Both the position numbers and the translations under genes were made by a program. Below the pieces are notes generated by a model that did not search any database, was not told the DNA's origin, and was given only the letters and a program-made list of their open reading frames with translations. From Caulobacter sp. (lineage in GTDB: Bacteria; Pseudomonadota; Alphaproteobacteria; Caulobacterales; Caulobacteraceae): a DNA stretch of 64,000 bases. This document shows positions 56,403 to 64,000 of the stretch, one piece after another. The stretch covers positions 1 through 64,000 of the forward strand of contig JAUSMJ010000022.1 in NCBI GenBank assembly GCA_030645575.1, read 5' to 3'. Positions within the stretch are counted from its first letter, which is position 1, and each line of letters begins with the position of its first letter.

Positions 56403-56914
56403 GCTTCTCGGCCGCCCGGCCGCTGGATCCCTGGCGCTGGATCGGCGTGCCGGTCTGCCTGTGCATGGGCGCCACCATCCTGCTGGCGGCGCCGATCCAG
56501 CTGTTCGGTCTGAGGCTGCCCGAACCGGTGTTCCCGATGGTTTGCGCCTTCGGCTGGGCGGTCATCAGGCCGTCGATCCTGGCGCCGATGAGCCTGCTGT
56601 TCCTGGGCCTGTTCCTCGACCTCTACTGGGGCGGGCCCATGGGATTGTGGGCCGTCTCCCTGCTGGTCGCCTATGCCGTGACGCTGGCCATGCGCAACAT
56701 GATGACCGGCCAGAGCCGGCCGATGATGTGGGCCTGGTACGCCGGCATGACCCTGGTGGCCATGACCACCGGCTACTTGATCACCATGCTCGACGTGAAG
56801 GCCGCGCCCAGCCTGGTCGGCGTGGTCTGGCAGTTTCTCGCCACGGCCATCCTCTATCCGTTCGCCCATCGCCTGATCGACCGCTTCGAGGACGCGGACG
56901 TGAGATTCCGATGA
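56399..56914 (+). CDS. mreD: Rod shape-determining protein MreD
   Basis: 171 residues with about five membrane segments and no large loops. MreD is poorly conserved; the call rests on topology, on FLGLFLDLYWGGPMGLWAVSLLVAYAV (the DLxxGxPxG pattern of the family) and on its position between mreC and mrdA. Both ends overlap neighbours by 4 bp. Confidence 0.88.
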   Translation: MSFSAARPLDPWRWIGVPVCLCMGATILLAAPIQLFGLRLPEPVFPMVCAFGWAVIRPSILAPMSLLFLGLFLDLYWGGPMGLWAVSLLVAYAVTLAMRNMMTGQSRPMMWAWYAGMTLVAMTTGYLITMLDVKAAPSLVGVVWQFLATAILYPFAHRLIDRFEDADVRFR

Positions 56915-58920
56915 GCGAACCGACCATCTTCTTCAGCGAGGTCAACGAGAAGCAGGGCGCCTTCACGCGCCGCGCCTTCCTCATGGGCGGCCTGACCGGG
57001 GCGGGGTTGCTGGCCCTGACCGGGCGGCTGATCCATCTGCAGCTCGTCGAGGCCCAGCGCTATGAGAAGCTGGCCCAGTCGAACCAGTTCAACTTCCGCC
57101 TCGTGCCGCCGCCGCGCGGCCTGATCCTCGACCGCAATGGCGTGACCCTGGCCTCCAACCGGCCCAATTTCCGCCTGCTGGTGTCGCGCGAGGCGAACAT
57201 GGACGTCGAGCAGACGGTCGCCGACCTCGCGACCCTGGTGGCCATCGACGACAAGAAGCGCGAGCGGCTGATCAGGGACATCAAGCGCGCGCCCAAGAAG
57301 GCCCCCGTCCAGGTCATGGAGGACATGAGCTGGGAGGAGTTCTCCCGCATCAACGTCCGCGCGCCCGAGCTGGCCGGGGTGACCGCCGACATGGGCGAGG
57401 TGCGGGTCTATCCGTACGGCGGCGCCTTCGCCCACGTCATCGGCTATGTGGCGCGGGTCAACGACAAGGATATCGAGGCGGCCCGCAAGGCCGGGATCAG
57501 CCCCGACCCGCTGCTCTACAATCCGGGCTTCCGCATCGGCCGGCAGGGGGTGGAGAAGGCGCTCGACGTCGAGCTGCGCGGCAAGGCCGGGGCGCAGAAG
57601 CAGGAGGTCGACTCCCAGGGCCGGGTCGTGCGCCAGGACCCCGGCGGCGACATTCCCGCCACGCCCGGCAAGGAAGTGCGGCTGACGCTCGACGCCGACA
57701 TCCAGAACCGCGCCCTGGAGGTGATGGGCGAGGAGAGCGGCGCCATCGTGCTGATGGACTGCCGCACCGGCGACCTGCTGTGCATGGCCTCGACACCGAG
57801 CTTCGACGCCAACCGGTTCGTCAAGGGCCTGTCGGGGCCGGAATACCGGGCGCTGGCCGGCTATGAGCGCAAGCCGCTGCTCGACAAGGCCCTGTACGGC
57901 ACCTATGCGCCGGGCTCGACCTTCAAGCCAACCGTCGCCCTCGCGGCGCTCGAGGCCGGCGTCGATCCCGACACCCGCGTGGTCTGCACGGGGGGCTGGT
58001 TCTTCGGCAACCGCACCTTCCACTGCTGGAAGCCTGGCGGGCACGGGTCGCAGTCCATGCACGAAGCGATCAAGAACTCCTGCGACGTCTATTTCTACCA
58101 GACGGCCCTGAAGATCGGACCGGACATCATCGCCCGCACCGCCCGGTCGATGGGCTTTGGCCAGGTGTTCGACATCGGCATCCCCGGCCAGAAGAAGGGC
58201 CTGGTGCCGGACCGGGCGTGGAAGAAGCGGGCCTTCAAGGACCCGCGCAACCAGGTCTGGTTCCCCGGCGAGTCGCCGAGCTACGGCATCGGCCAGGGGG
58301 CCCTGACGGTCAACGCCCTGCAGCTGGCGGTGATGACCTCGCGGCTGGCCAACGGCCGCAAGGCGTTGAACCCGCGGTTGATCAAGTCGGTCGGCGGCAT
58401 CGACCGGCCGCATGGCGACGCCGTCCCCGACCTGCCGTTCAGCCAGGAATTCCTCGACATCGTAAGGGGCGGCATGATCGCCGTGGCCAACGATCCCACG
58501 GGCGGCGCCTATCGGCAAAGCCAGCTGGGACTTGGCGACATCTTGATGGCCGGCAAGACCGGCACCGCCCAGGTGCGCAGCTATGACAAGGCGGCCTCGC
58601 GCAAAAGCGCCAGCGTTCGCTGGGGGCTCAAGGACCACAACCTCTACATCGCCTTCGCGCCGATCGACGCGCCGCGCTACGCCATGTCGGTGCTGATCGA
58701 GCACGGCGGCCTGGCCGGCGCCACCGCGGCCGCGCCGCGCGCCCGCGAGGTGATGCGCGTGGCGCTGCTCAAGGATCCCGAAATCCGCGCGCGGATCGAA
58801 AAACCCCTGCCGATGCCCGAGCTCGACGAAGCCTCGCTGGCCGAGGGCGCGGCGCCCGGGCCGGCGGTCGACGGACCGCCGCCGCCCGCCGCGCCGCCGA
58901 CGCCGGAGCCACGCCCATGA
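56911..58920 (+). CDS. mrdA: Side-wall peptidoglycan transpeptidase PBP2
   Basis: 669 residues from the ATG at 56911 inside the mreD stop. One N-terminal membrane helix (about 22-45), a pedestal domain with PPPRGLILDRNGVTLASNRPNFRL, and the transpeptidase with STFK (Ser336-Lys339), SCD (390-392, the PBP2 form of SxN) and KTGT (549-552). It cross-links side-wall peptidoglycan made by RodA. The C-terminal 40 residues are Pro/Ala-rich. The stop overlaps rodA. Confidence 0.95.
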   Translation: MSEPTIFFSEVNEKQGAFTRRAFLMGGLTGAGLLALTGRLIHLQLVEAQRYEKLAQSNQFNFRLVPPPRGLILDRNGVTLASNRPNFRLLVSREANMDVEQTVADLATLVAIDDKKRERLIRDIKRAPKKAPVQVMEDMSWEEFSRINVRAPELAGVTADMGEVRVYPYGGAFAHVIGYVARVNDKDIEAARKAGISPDPLLYNPGFRIGRQGVEKALDVELRGKAGAQKQEVDSQGRVVRQDPGGDIPATPGKEVRLTLDADIQNRALEVMGEESGAIVLMDCRTGDLLCMASTPSFDANRFVKGLSGPEYRALAGYERKPLLDKALYGTYAPGSTFKPTVALAALEAGVDPDTRVVCTGGWFFGNRTFHCWKPGGHGSQSMHEAIKNSCDVYFYQTALKIGPDIIARTARSMGFGQVFDIGIPGQKKGLVPDRAWKKRAFKDPRNQVWFPGESPSYGIGQGALTVNALQLAVMTSRLANGRKALNPRLIKSVGGIDRPHGDAVPDLPFSQEFLDIVRGGMIAVANDPTGGAYRQSQLGLGDILMAGKTGTAQVRSYDKAASRKSASVRWGLKDHNLYIAFAPIDAPRYAMSVLIEHGGLAGATAAAPRAREVMRVALLKDPEIRARIEKPLPMPELDEASLAEGAAPGPAVDGPPPPAAPPTPEPRP

Positions 58921-60074
58921 CCCTCAGCGGCGGCCTCACCCGGCCCGGCGAACGTGACCGGCTGATCGTCAAGTTCACCGAGATCGACTGGACCTTCTGC
59001 CTGATCCTCTGCCTGATCGCGGGGGCCGGCGGGATGATGATGTTCTCGGCCGCCGAGTCCTCGTGGATGCCGTGGGCCGCGCCGCACTTCATCCGCTTCG
59101 GCGTGTTCTTCGTGATGATGATCGTGCTGGCGATGGTCGATCTGCGCGTCTGGTTCGCGGCCGCCTATCCGATCTATGCGGTGGCCCTGCTGCTGCTGGT
59201 CGGGGTGGAACTGGTCGGCGACGCGGCCAAGGGCGCCCAGCGCTGGCTCGAGCTTGGGCCCGTGCGCTTCCAGCCGTCCGAGGTGATGAAGGTCGGCATC
59301 GTTCTGGCCCTGGCGCGGTTCTACCACGGCCTGTCGGCGGACAATGCGCGGATGAGCTGGTGGCTGCTCGCCCCGTTGCTGTTGATCGGGGCGCCGACCC
59401 TGCTGGTGGCCCACCAGCCGGACCTGGGCACCGCCATCCTGATCGCCGCCACGGGCCTGGCGATCATGATGCTGGCGGGGCTGTCCTGGCGGCTGATCGG
59501 GGCGGGCGTGGTGCTGGGCGTGGGGGCGGCGATCCCGTTCGTGATGTTCGTGCTGCACGACTACCAGCGGCAGCGGATCCTGACCTTCCTCGACCCCGAG
59601 AGCGATCCCAAGGGCACCGGCTATCACATCCTGCAGTCCAAGATCGCGCTGGGCGCCGGCGGGCTGCTGGGCAAGGGCTACGGCCTGGGCAGCCAGAGCC
59701 AGCTCGACTTCCTGCCCGAGAAACACACCGACTTCATGTTCGCCACCCTGGCCGAGGAGTTCGGCTTCGCCGGCTGCTTCTCGATCCTGTTCCTCTACGG
59801 CGCGATCATCTTCATGGCCCTGCGCACGGCCTCGGTCAGCCACAGCCACTTCGGCCGGCTGTCGGCCGCCGGCGTGACGGCGACCTTCGCCCTCTACGTT
59901 CTGATCAACGGCGCGATGGTCATGGGCCTGGCCCCGGTGGTGGGCGTGCCCATGCCGCTGCTCAGCTACGGCGGCACGGTCATGCTGACGGTGATGATCG
60001 GCTTTGGCCTGGTTCAATCGGTCCGCGTGCACCGTTATTCCGAGGTGACGAGCGGCCGCGGGGCGTTGATGTAG
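58917..60074 (+). CDS. rodA: Side-wall peptidoglycan glycosyltransferase RodA
   Basis: 385 residues, a SEDS protein with about ten membrane helices. Motifs: AKGAQRWLELGPVRFQPSEVMKVGIVLALARFYH, AHQPDLGTAILIAATG and GVPMPLLSYGGTVMLTVMIGFG. It polymerises lipid II with PBP2 in elongation. The ATG overlaps the mrdA stop. It is distinct from FtsW at 14691-15860. A minus-strand TA-like pair converges with it. Confidence 0.95.
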   Translation: MTLSGGLTRPGERDRLIVKFTEIDWTFCLILCLIAGAGGMMMFSAAESSWMPWAAPHFIRFGVFFVMMIVLAMVDLRVWFAAAYPIYAVALLLLVGVELVGDAAKGAQRWLELGPVRFQPSEVMKVGIVLALARFYHGLSADNARMSWWLLAPLLLIGAPTLLVAHQPDLGTAILIAATGLAIMMLAGLSWRLIGAGVVLGVGAAIPFVMFVLHDYQRQRILTFLDPESDPKGTGYHILQSKIALGAGGLLGKGYGLGSQSQLDFLPEKHTDFMFATLAEEFGFAGCFSILFLYGAIIFMALRTASVSHSHFGRLSAAGVTATFALYVLINGAMVMGLAPVVGVPMPLLSYGGTVMLTVMIGFGLVQSVRVHRYSEVTSGRGALM

Positions 60075-60090
60075 GCGGGGGCGCCGAAGC

Positions 60091-60519
60091 CTACTCCGTG
60101 CGCGGGACGCGGCGCAGGGCGTGTTCCTCAGCCAGCGTCAGCAGTCGGTCGCGCAACTGGCGAAAGAAGCCGGGCGGCAGGACGCCATGGACGAACCCTC
60201 CATTCGCCAACGGCCGCAGGTCCGGCCCCGGCCACAGGAACTCGTTGTATTCGCTGAGCACCACCCACGACCGGGCCGTGTCGAGACCAAGGTGCGCCTT
60301 CAGGGCCAGGGGCAGCTCGATGGCGGCTTTCGCGTCGCGAGGCGGCGCGTGGGTGATCGGGACGACGGTTACGACGGTTCTGTCCTCGGCGATCCGGCGG
60401 GCGACGACGATCGCGCAGGGGCGATCCTTGACGCCGCCCTCACGCCCACGGGCGTTCTCGTCGGCCCACAGATAGGCATAGGAAACAACCAGGCCCGGAT
60501 GAGGCGTCGGCAGCGCCAT
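60091..60519 (-). CDS. PemK/growth-inhibitor-like protein (putative toxin)
   Basis: 142 residues. The sequence HPGLVVSYAYLWADENARGREGGVKDRPCAIVVARR, VTVVPITHAPP and SWVVLSEYNEFLWPGPDL fits proteins annotated as PemK-like growth inhibitors, an SH3-barrel family near MazF. It lies 9 bp after a Phd/YefM antitoxin gene on the same strand, so the two likely form a TA unit. MazF-type toxins cut RNA; activity here is inferred from position and weak similarity. Confidence 0.65.
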   Translation of the reverse strand: MALPTPHPGLVVSYAYLWADENARGREGGVKDRPCAIVVARRIAEDRTVVTVVPITHAPPRDAKAAIELPLALKAHLGLDTARSWVVLSEYNEFLWPGPDLRPLANGGFVHGVLPPGFFRQLRDRLLTLAEEHALRRVPRTE

Positions 60520-60528
60520 GGCCGGCGT

Positions 60529-60792
60529 CTATCCGGAAACGTTCAGGCCGAGCTCCGCGTCGAGATGAGCGTATTCGGCGGGGACCTCCGCCTCTCGAAT
60601 GGCCCGCAGCGTATCGCTGTCGAGGTCCTCGATCCGGCGAACGATGCGCCCATGGGTCAGCAGCTCGTAATAGTCGGCTGAAATCAGGACCGTATGCGTG
60701 CGCCCGTTCTTGGTGATTTCCACCGGTTGCCGCATCGCCGCGTCCTGAAAGCGCCCGACGCTGTTCTGGAATTCCGTGGAGGTCACACGCAT
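60529..60792 (-). CDS. Phd/YefM-family antitoxin
   Basis: 87 residues: MRVTSTEFQNSVGRFQDAAMRQPVEITKNGRTHTVLISADYYELL is a clear Phd/YefM N-terminal domain (DNA-binding dimer). The C-terminal part (EVPAEYAHLDAELG) is the toxin-binding tail. A palindromic operator lies in its promoter, as expected for self-repression. The following gene is the PemK-like putative toxin. Confidence 0.9.
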   Translation of the reverse strand: MRVTSTEFQNSVGRFQDAAMRQPVEITKNGRTHTVLISADYYELLTHGRIVRRIEDLDSDTLRAIREAEVPAEYAHLDAELGLNVSG

Positions 60793-60806
60793 GACTGCGG
60801 TTCCGC

Positions 60807-60834
60807 ATTAGCTATTTTAGCTAGAATAGCTAAT
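60807..60834 (-). promoter_or_regulatory. Operator/promoter of the Phd-type TA operon
   Basis: A 28-bp near-perfect palindrome with arms ATTAGCTATT and AATAGCTAAT. It contains three TAGCTA hexamers at 60809, 60818 and 60827, one every 9 bp. On the minus strand a TTGATT (60840-60835 region) and TAGCTA/TAAAAT suggest that it covers the -35 to -10 promoter. It starts 14 bp before the antitoxin ATG. Confidence 0.7.
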
Positions 60835-60857
60835 CAACGACCCGGCGGCAAGTTGCT

Positions 60858-61853
60858 CTACCTCAACCCCGCCGCCTCGTCCGTCGCCCGGATCAGCGCG
60901 TCGATGATGCCCGGCTCGGTCGAGGCGTGGCCTGCGTCCCAGATGATGTTGAAGCGGCTCTCGGGCCAGGCCTTGTGCAGGGCCCAGGCGCTTTCCAGCG
61001 GGGTGACCGCGTCGAAGCGGCCCTGGACGATCCAGCCGGGGATCTTGCGGATCTTCTCGACCTGTTTGAGCAGCCAGCCGTCCTCGGGGAAGAAGCCGCG
61101 GTTGGCGAAGAAGTGGCATTCGATGCGGGCGAAGGCGATGGCGAAGTCGACCTCGTTGAACTTCGGCGGCCGGGCCTCGGGGCCGCGGATCGAGATGGTG
61201 TCGCCCTCCCACTGGCTCCAGGCGGCGGCGGCCTCGGCCTGGACCTTGCGGTCGGAGTGGGTCAGCCGCTTGTGATAGGCGGCGATCATGTCGTTCCGCT
61301 CGCCCTTGGGGATCGGTCCGACGAACCGCTCCCAGGCGTCGGGGAACAGGAACGACGCGCCGTCCTGGTAGAACCATTTCAGCTCGCGCTGGGTCAGCAG
61401 GAACACGCCGCGCAGCACCAGCCCCTCGACCCGCTCGGGATGGGTGATGGCGTAGGCCAGGGCCAGGGTCGAGCCCCAGGAGCCGCCGAACACGGTCCAT
61501 TTCTCGACGCCCAGGTGCACGCGCAGCCGCTCGATGTCCTCGATCAGCGACCAGGTAGTGTTGTCCTCAAGACTGGCGTTGGGCCGGCTCTTGCCGCAGC
61601 CGCGCTGGTCGAACAGCGCCACGCGCCACTTCGTCGGGTCGAAGAACCGCCGCATGGTCGGATTGATCGCCCCGCCGGGGCCGCCATGCAGCACCACGGC
61701 CGCCTTGCCCTTCGGGTTGCCGCATTCCTCGTAATAGAGCTCGTGCGGGCCGCCGGTCTGCAGCCAGCCGAAATTGTAGGCGTCCGCCTCGGGGTACAGG
61801 TTCCGGCGTGAGCTGGAGTGGCCGGGGGCGGGCGGCGGCGCTGAGCGATCCAT
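60858..61853 (-). CDS. pip: Proline iminopeptidase (S33 alpha/beta hydrolase)
   Basis: 331 residues. Signatures: HGGPGG (56-61, oxyanion hole), DQRGCGKS (82-89), GGSWGSTLALAYA with nucleophile Ser125, and GRFDAVTPLESAW and DAGHAS near the C-terminus for the Asp and His. The enzyme removes N-terminal proline from peptides in the cytoplasm. It stands alone; the preceding gene on this strand is a TetR regulator. Confidence 0.93.
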   Translation of the reverse strand: MDRSAPPPAPGHSSSRRNLYPEADAYNFGWLQTGGPHELYYEECGNPKGKAAVVLHGGPGGAINPTMRRFFDPTKWRVALFDQRGCGKSRPNASLEDNTTWSLIEDIERLRVHLGVEKWTVFGGSWGSTLALAYAITHPERVEGLVLRGVFLLTQRELKWFYQDGASFLFPDAWERFVGPIPKGERNDMIAAYHKRLTHSDRKVQAEAAAAWSQWEGDTISIRGPEARPPKFNEVDFAIAFARIECHFFANRGFFPEDGWLLKQVEKIRKIPGWIVQGRFDAVTPLESAWALHKAWPESRFNIIWDAGHASTEPGIIDALIRATDEAAGLR

Positions 61854-61914
61854 GCCCTCGTTCTAGCGCCGCGGCGGGGTGGGGGCCACTTACAAACTTC
61901 CCGGTCGCCGTGAA

Positions 61915-62472
61915 TCAGGCGTCCGCCACCATCGCCCGCAGCTCCGCGACCAGCGCCTCGTCGTCAGGCAGATCCAGGATGCCGTCCGCGTACATCGCCA
62001 GGCCGCCTTGCAGCAGGATGATCACCTTCATCACCGCGCGCCGGTTCTCGGCGCTGTCGCGATCGGGACGGGCGAACAGTCTGAGCGCCTCGGTGAGTCC
62101 AAGATGCACCGCGCGCTGAAGCGATGGCCGCTTCTTCATCGCGCCATGCGGCCGGCTCGTCATCAGGGCGAAGATGGCCGGGTTGGACAGCGCGAAACCC
62201 ACGTAGGCGGCGACGAACAGCCCGGCGTCCGTGGCGGCCTTCAATGCGGTCGCCAGCGCGACGAAGGCCTCCTCCGCCACGGCGTCGAGCAGCGCCTCGC
62301 GGTCTTCGAAATGGTTGTAGAGCGAGCGGTGCGCGACTCCGACGGCGTCGGCGACCCGCCGCAGACTGAGCGCCTCATGGCCGCTCTCCACGATCAGGGC
62401 GCGCGCCGCCGCGATGGCCTCGCCGCGCAGATTGCCGTGCCTGTAGGTGTCGCGCCCGGGGCGGGAGGTCAT
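61915..62472 (-). CDS. TetR-family transcriptional regulator
   Basis: 185 residues from the ATG at 62472 with AAGGGA upstream; an in-frame start at 62514 would add 14 residues and is less likely. The N-terminal helix-turn-helix is ALSLRRVADAVGVAHRSLYNHFEDREALLDAVAEEAF (about 32-68). The C-terminal part is a WHG-type ligand domain (FALSNPAIFALMTSRPHG). It follows a crotonase gene on the same strand with a gap of 48 bp and may regulate it or fatty-acid-linked genes. Confidence 0.88.
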   Translation of the reverse strand: MTSRPGRDTYRHGNLRGEAIAAARALIVESGHEALSLRRVADAVGVAHRSLYNHFEDREALLDAVAEEAFVALATALKAATDAGLFVAAYVGFALSNPAIFALMTSRPHGAMKKRPSLQRAVHLGLTEALRLFARPDRDSAENRRAVMKVIILLQGGLAMYADGILDLPDDEALVAELRAMVADA

Positions 62473-62520
62473 GGCGTCCCTTGTAGAGACGAGCGGCGAG
62501 AGAGGCCATGCCACGCGCGG

Positions 62521-63213
62521 TCAGGCCGGCTCTGGCAGCAGTTCCGCGTCGATCGCGGCCCGCACCGCCGCGATGGCCCCGCGCCGGGCCCGTCGCTTGG
62601 TGGCGGCGTGCGCGCCGAAATCGATGGTCGAGAGGCGCGCGATGGCGGCCTCGATAGCGGTCTCGACCCCGTCGACCGGAACCAGCGCGTCGATCAGGCC
62701 GGCCTCGATGGCGTCGCGGGCGACGAACAGCTCGCCCGTGATCGCCGTGCGGCTGAACCAGGCGGGGGCCAGCCGCTGGCGAGCCAGCTCAAGCGCGAAG
62801 CTCGGCACGGTAAGGCCGATGGCGACCTCGTTGAGTCCGCCTTTCCAGCCGCTGTCCGCGCCGATCCGCCAGTCGGCCGAGAGCATCAGGAAGGCGCCCA
62901 TGGGATAGGCGTGACCCTCGGTGGCCGTGATCACGGGCCGGGGAAAGGACAGCACCTTCAGCGCCAGTTCCGCGCCCTGTCTGACAAGGGCCTTGCTGGC
63001 CGCGGCGTCGCCGGAGCGGAAAACCTTCAGGTCGAACCCCGCGGAGAAGATGTCCTGCCGTCCGCTCAACACCGCGATGACGCCGTCCGCGGCGGCGCGG
63101 TCAAAGGCCGCGTCGAGCGCCGACAGCATGGCCGGGTTCATGAGGTTCAGCCGGCCGTCGTCCATCCGGATCCGGGCCGCGCGTCCCACGCGCTCGTAGG
63201 TGACCAGTTCCAT
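62521..63213 (-). CDS. Enoyl-CoA hydratase/isomerase family protein
   Basis: 230 residues from the ATG at 63213 (MELVTYERVGRAARIRMDDG); a longer frame to 63270 lacks homology-like sequence. Crotonase features: LSGRQDIFSAGFDLKVF (oxyanion hole), ATEGHAYPMGAFLMLSADWRIG and GLNEVAIGLTVPSFALEL, which keeps a Glu at the usual catalytic place. It is slightly short for the family. It probably forms a unit with the TetR gene downstream. Confidence 0.85.
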   Translation of the reverse strand: MELVTYERVGRAARIRMDDGRLNLMNPAMLSALDAAFDRAAADGVIAVLSGRQDIFSAGFDLKVFRSGDAAASKALVRQGAELALKVLSFPRPVITATEGHAYPMGAFLMLSADWRIGADSGWKGGLNEVAIGLTVPSFALELARQRLAPAWFSRTAITGELFVARDAIEAGLIDALVPVDGVETAIEAAIARLSTIDFGAHAATKRRARRGAIAAVRAAIDAELLPEPA

Positions 63214-63288
63214 CGTTGGCCCCAATGTATCCACTGGATGCTTTCTGACATGACGAAACGCCGCCCGCAAGTCCGGGTTTATTGCAGG

Positions 63289-64000
63289 TCAGACTGGAAA
63301 CCGTCGGTCCAGCCAGTCGAGCATGATCCGGTTCACCTGCTCGGGTTCTTCCTGCTGGGTCCAGTGGCCAGAGCCGGTGACCAGCTGCTTCTCCAGGTCG
63401 GGGATCAGCCGTTCCATGCCGTCGGCGGCGGACGGCGGCAGGACCGCGTCCTTCTCGGCCATGATCATCAGGCTGGGCTGGCGCACGCGGTGCTCAAGCC
63501 CCTCGGAGGCCAGCCAGTTGCGGGTGAAGTTGCGGTACCAGTTGATGCCGCCGGTGAAGCCCGTCCGCTCGAAGGTCTCGACGAAGGCCTCGAACTCGTC
63601 GTCGGTCAGGAAGAAGGGGCGGGGATCGGCGGCAGGATCGTAGGCGGCCAGGGCATCGACGAGGGCGAACAGCGAGGGATCGCCCTCCTTGCGCTCCGTC
63701 GCGAAACCCCGGGACTCCATCGGCATGTCCAGCGGACGACGCAGAAACAGGTCCATGGCATTGCGGGCGTTGGCGTTGAACACCGCGTCGGCCTCGCCCG
63801 GCGTCTGGAAGTGGACGATGTACATGCGCTCGCCCATCCGCTTGCGCATGATGGCGATGGGATCGGCCGGCGCCCGCTCGTTGAACGGGGTGTTCAGGCC
63901 GATGACGCCGGCGACCCGGTCGGGGTGGCGGATGGCCATGTGCCAGACGACGAAACCGCCCCAGTCGTGGCCGACGAAGATCGCCTTCTCGATGCCCCTG
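63289..64000 (-). CDS. Epoxide hydrolase-like alpha/beta hydrolase (5' end outside window)
   Basis: The frame is open to the right edge; at least 236 C-terminal residues are seen. The nucleophile motif FVGHDWGGFVVWHMA with Asp, as in epoxide hydrolases and haloalkane dehalogenases, lies at the edge. It is followed by a cap domain (PFNERAPADPIAIMRKRMGERMYIVHFQTPGEAD) and the conserved NWYRNFTRNW with the cap tyrosine. The final ITGSGHWTQQEEPEQVN region carries the catalytic His. It likely hydrolyses epoxides; the N-terminal HGFP motif would be outside the window. Confidence 0.88.
   Translation of the reverse strand, partial: RGIEKAIFVGHDWGGFVVWHMAIRHPDRVAGVIGLNTPFNERAPADPIAIMRKRMGERMYIVHFQTPGEADAVFNANARNAMDLFLRRPLDMPMESRGFATERKEGDPSLFALVDALAAYDPAADPRPFFLTDDEFEAFVETFERTGFTGGINWYRNFTRNWLASEGLEHRVRQPSLMIMAEKDAVLPPSAADGMERLIPDLEKQLVTGSGHWTQQEEPEQVNRIMLDWLDRRFPV

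Noticed and set aside
63229-63239. ATCCA-C-TGGAT palindrome before the crotonase gene as a TetR operator
   Set aside because: Only 5-bp arms and a single copy; no second operator to compare with.

Overview
The window is a GC-rich chromosomal segment from an alphaproteobacterium, most probably a Caulobacteraceae (Caulobacter/Phenylobacterium-like). I infer this from the dcw gene order, FtsQ and FtsZ sequences of Caulobacter type (FtsZ ends in [11 protein letters not shown]), a perfect CtrA-type TTAA-N7-TTAA box plus CcrM-type GANTC sites upstream of ftsZ, and promoters resembling the Caulobacter housekeeping consensus. No phage, insertion sequence, tRNA, rRNA operon or CRISPR array is visible.

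Layout. 1-5000: a partial substrate-binding lipoprotein (minus strand), then a plus-strand run of a crotonase-family protein, a lipoprotein, a DUF3052-like protein, an EamA transporter and a peptidoglycan amidase. 5160-5565: RNase P RNA (rnpB) with its own promoter. 5797-25966: the full dcw cluster, mraZ-rsmH-ftsL-ftsI-murE-murF-mraY-murD-ftsW-murG-murC-murB-(M28 peptidase)-ddl-ftsQ-ftsA-ftsZ. Most junctions from mraZ to ftsW are stop/start overlaps, so the first half is probably translationally coupled. A strong terminator follows ftsZ. 26199-32380: lpxC, bamD, recN and ligA. 32540-50 kb is an accessory mosaic: aminopeptidase P, a Tat-exported carbonic anhydrase-like protein, prmA, uvrD, small DUF proteins, a class A beta-lactamase-like serine hydrolase, two toxin-antitoxin-like loci, aspartate aminotransferase and an alkylsulfatase. 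51-53 kb: leuA with a leucine leader peptide. 54243-60074: the rod-shape operon mreB-mreC-mreD-mrdA(PBP2)-rodA. 60-64 kb: a Phd/PemK-like TA pair, proline iminopeptidase, a TetR regulator with a crotonase gene, and a partial epoxide-hydrolase-like gene.

How it fits together: most of the window makes and shapes the cell envelope. Mur enzymes make the precursor, MraY/MurG attach it to lipid, FtsW/FtsI and RodA/PBP2 polymerise and cross-link it at septum and side wall, FtsZ/A/Q/L and MreB/C/D position these machines, and LpxC/BamD serve the outer membrane. Control signals sit where this logic predicts: three MraZ boxes before mraZ, a CtrA-like box inside ddl before ftsQA, and a CtrA box with GANTC sites before ftsZ.

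Most notable: (1) a leuA attenuator with a 22-codon Leu-rich, apparently leaderless leader peptide whose promoter spacer carries two inverted GANTC sites; (2) a compositional mosaic in the middle of ligA; (3) several families of long inverted-repeat elements, some of which appear to supply a ribosome binding site (murB, a transporter) or a stop codon (RHH gene) to the adjacent gene; (4) compact autoregulatory operators at the TA-like loci. All calls are from reading the sequence; no database search was possible.
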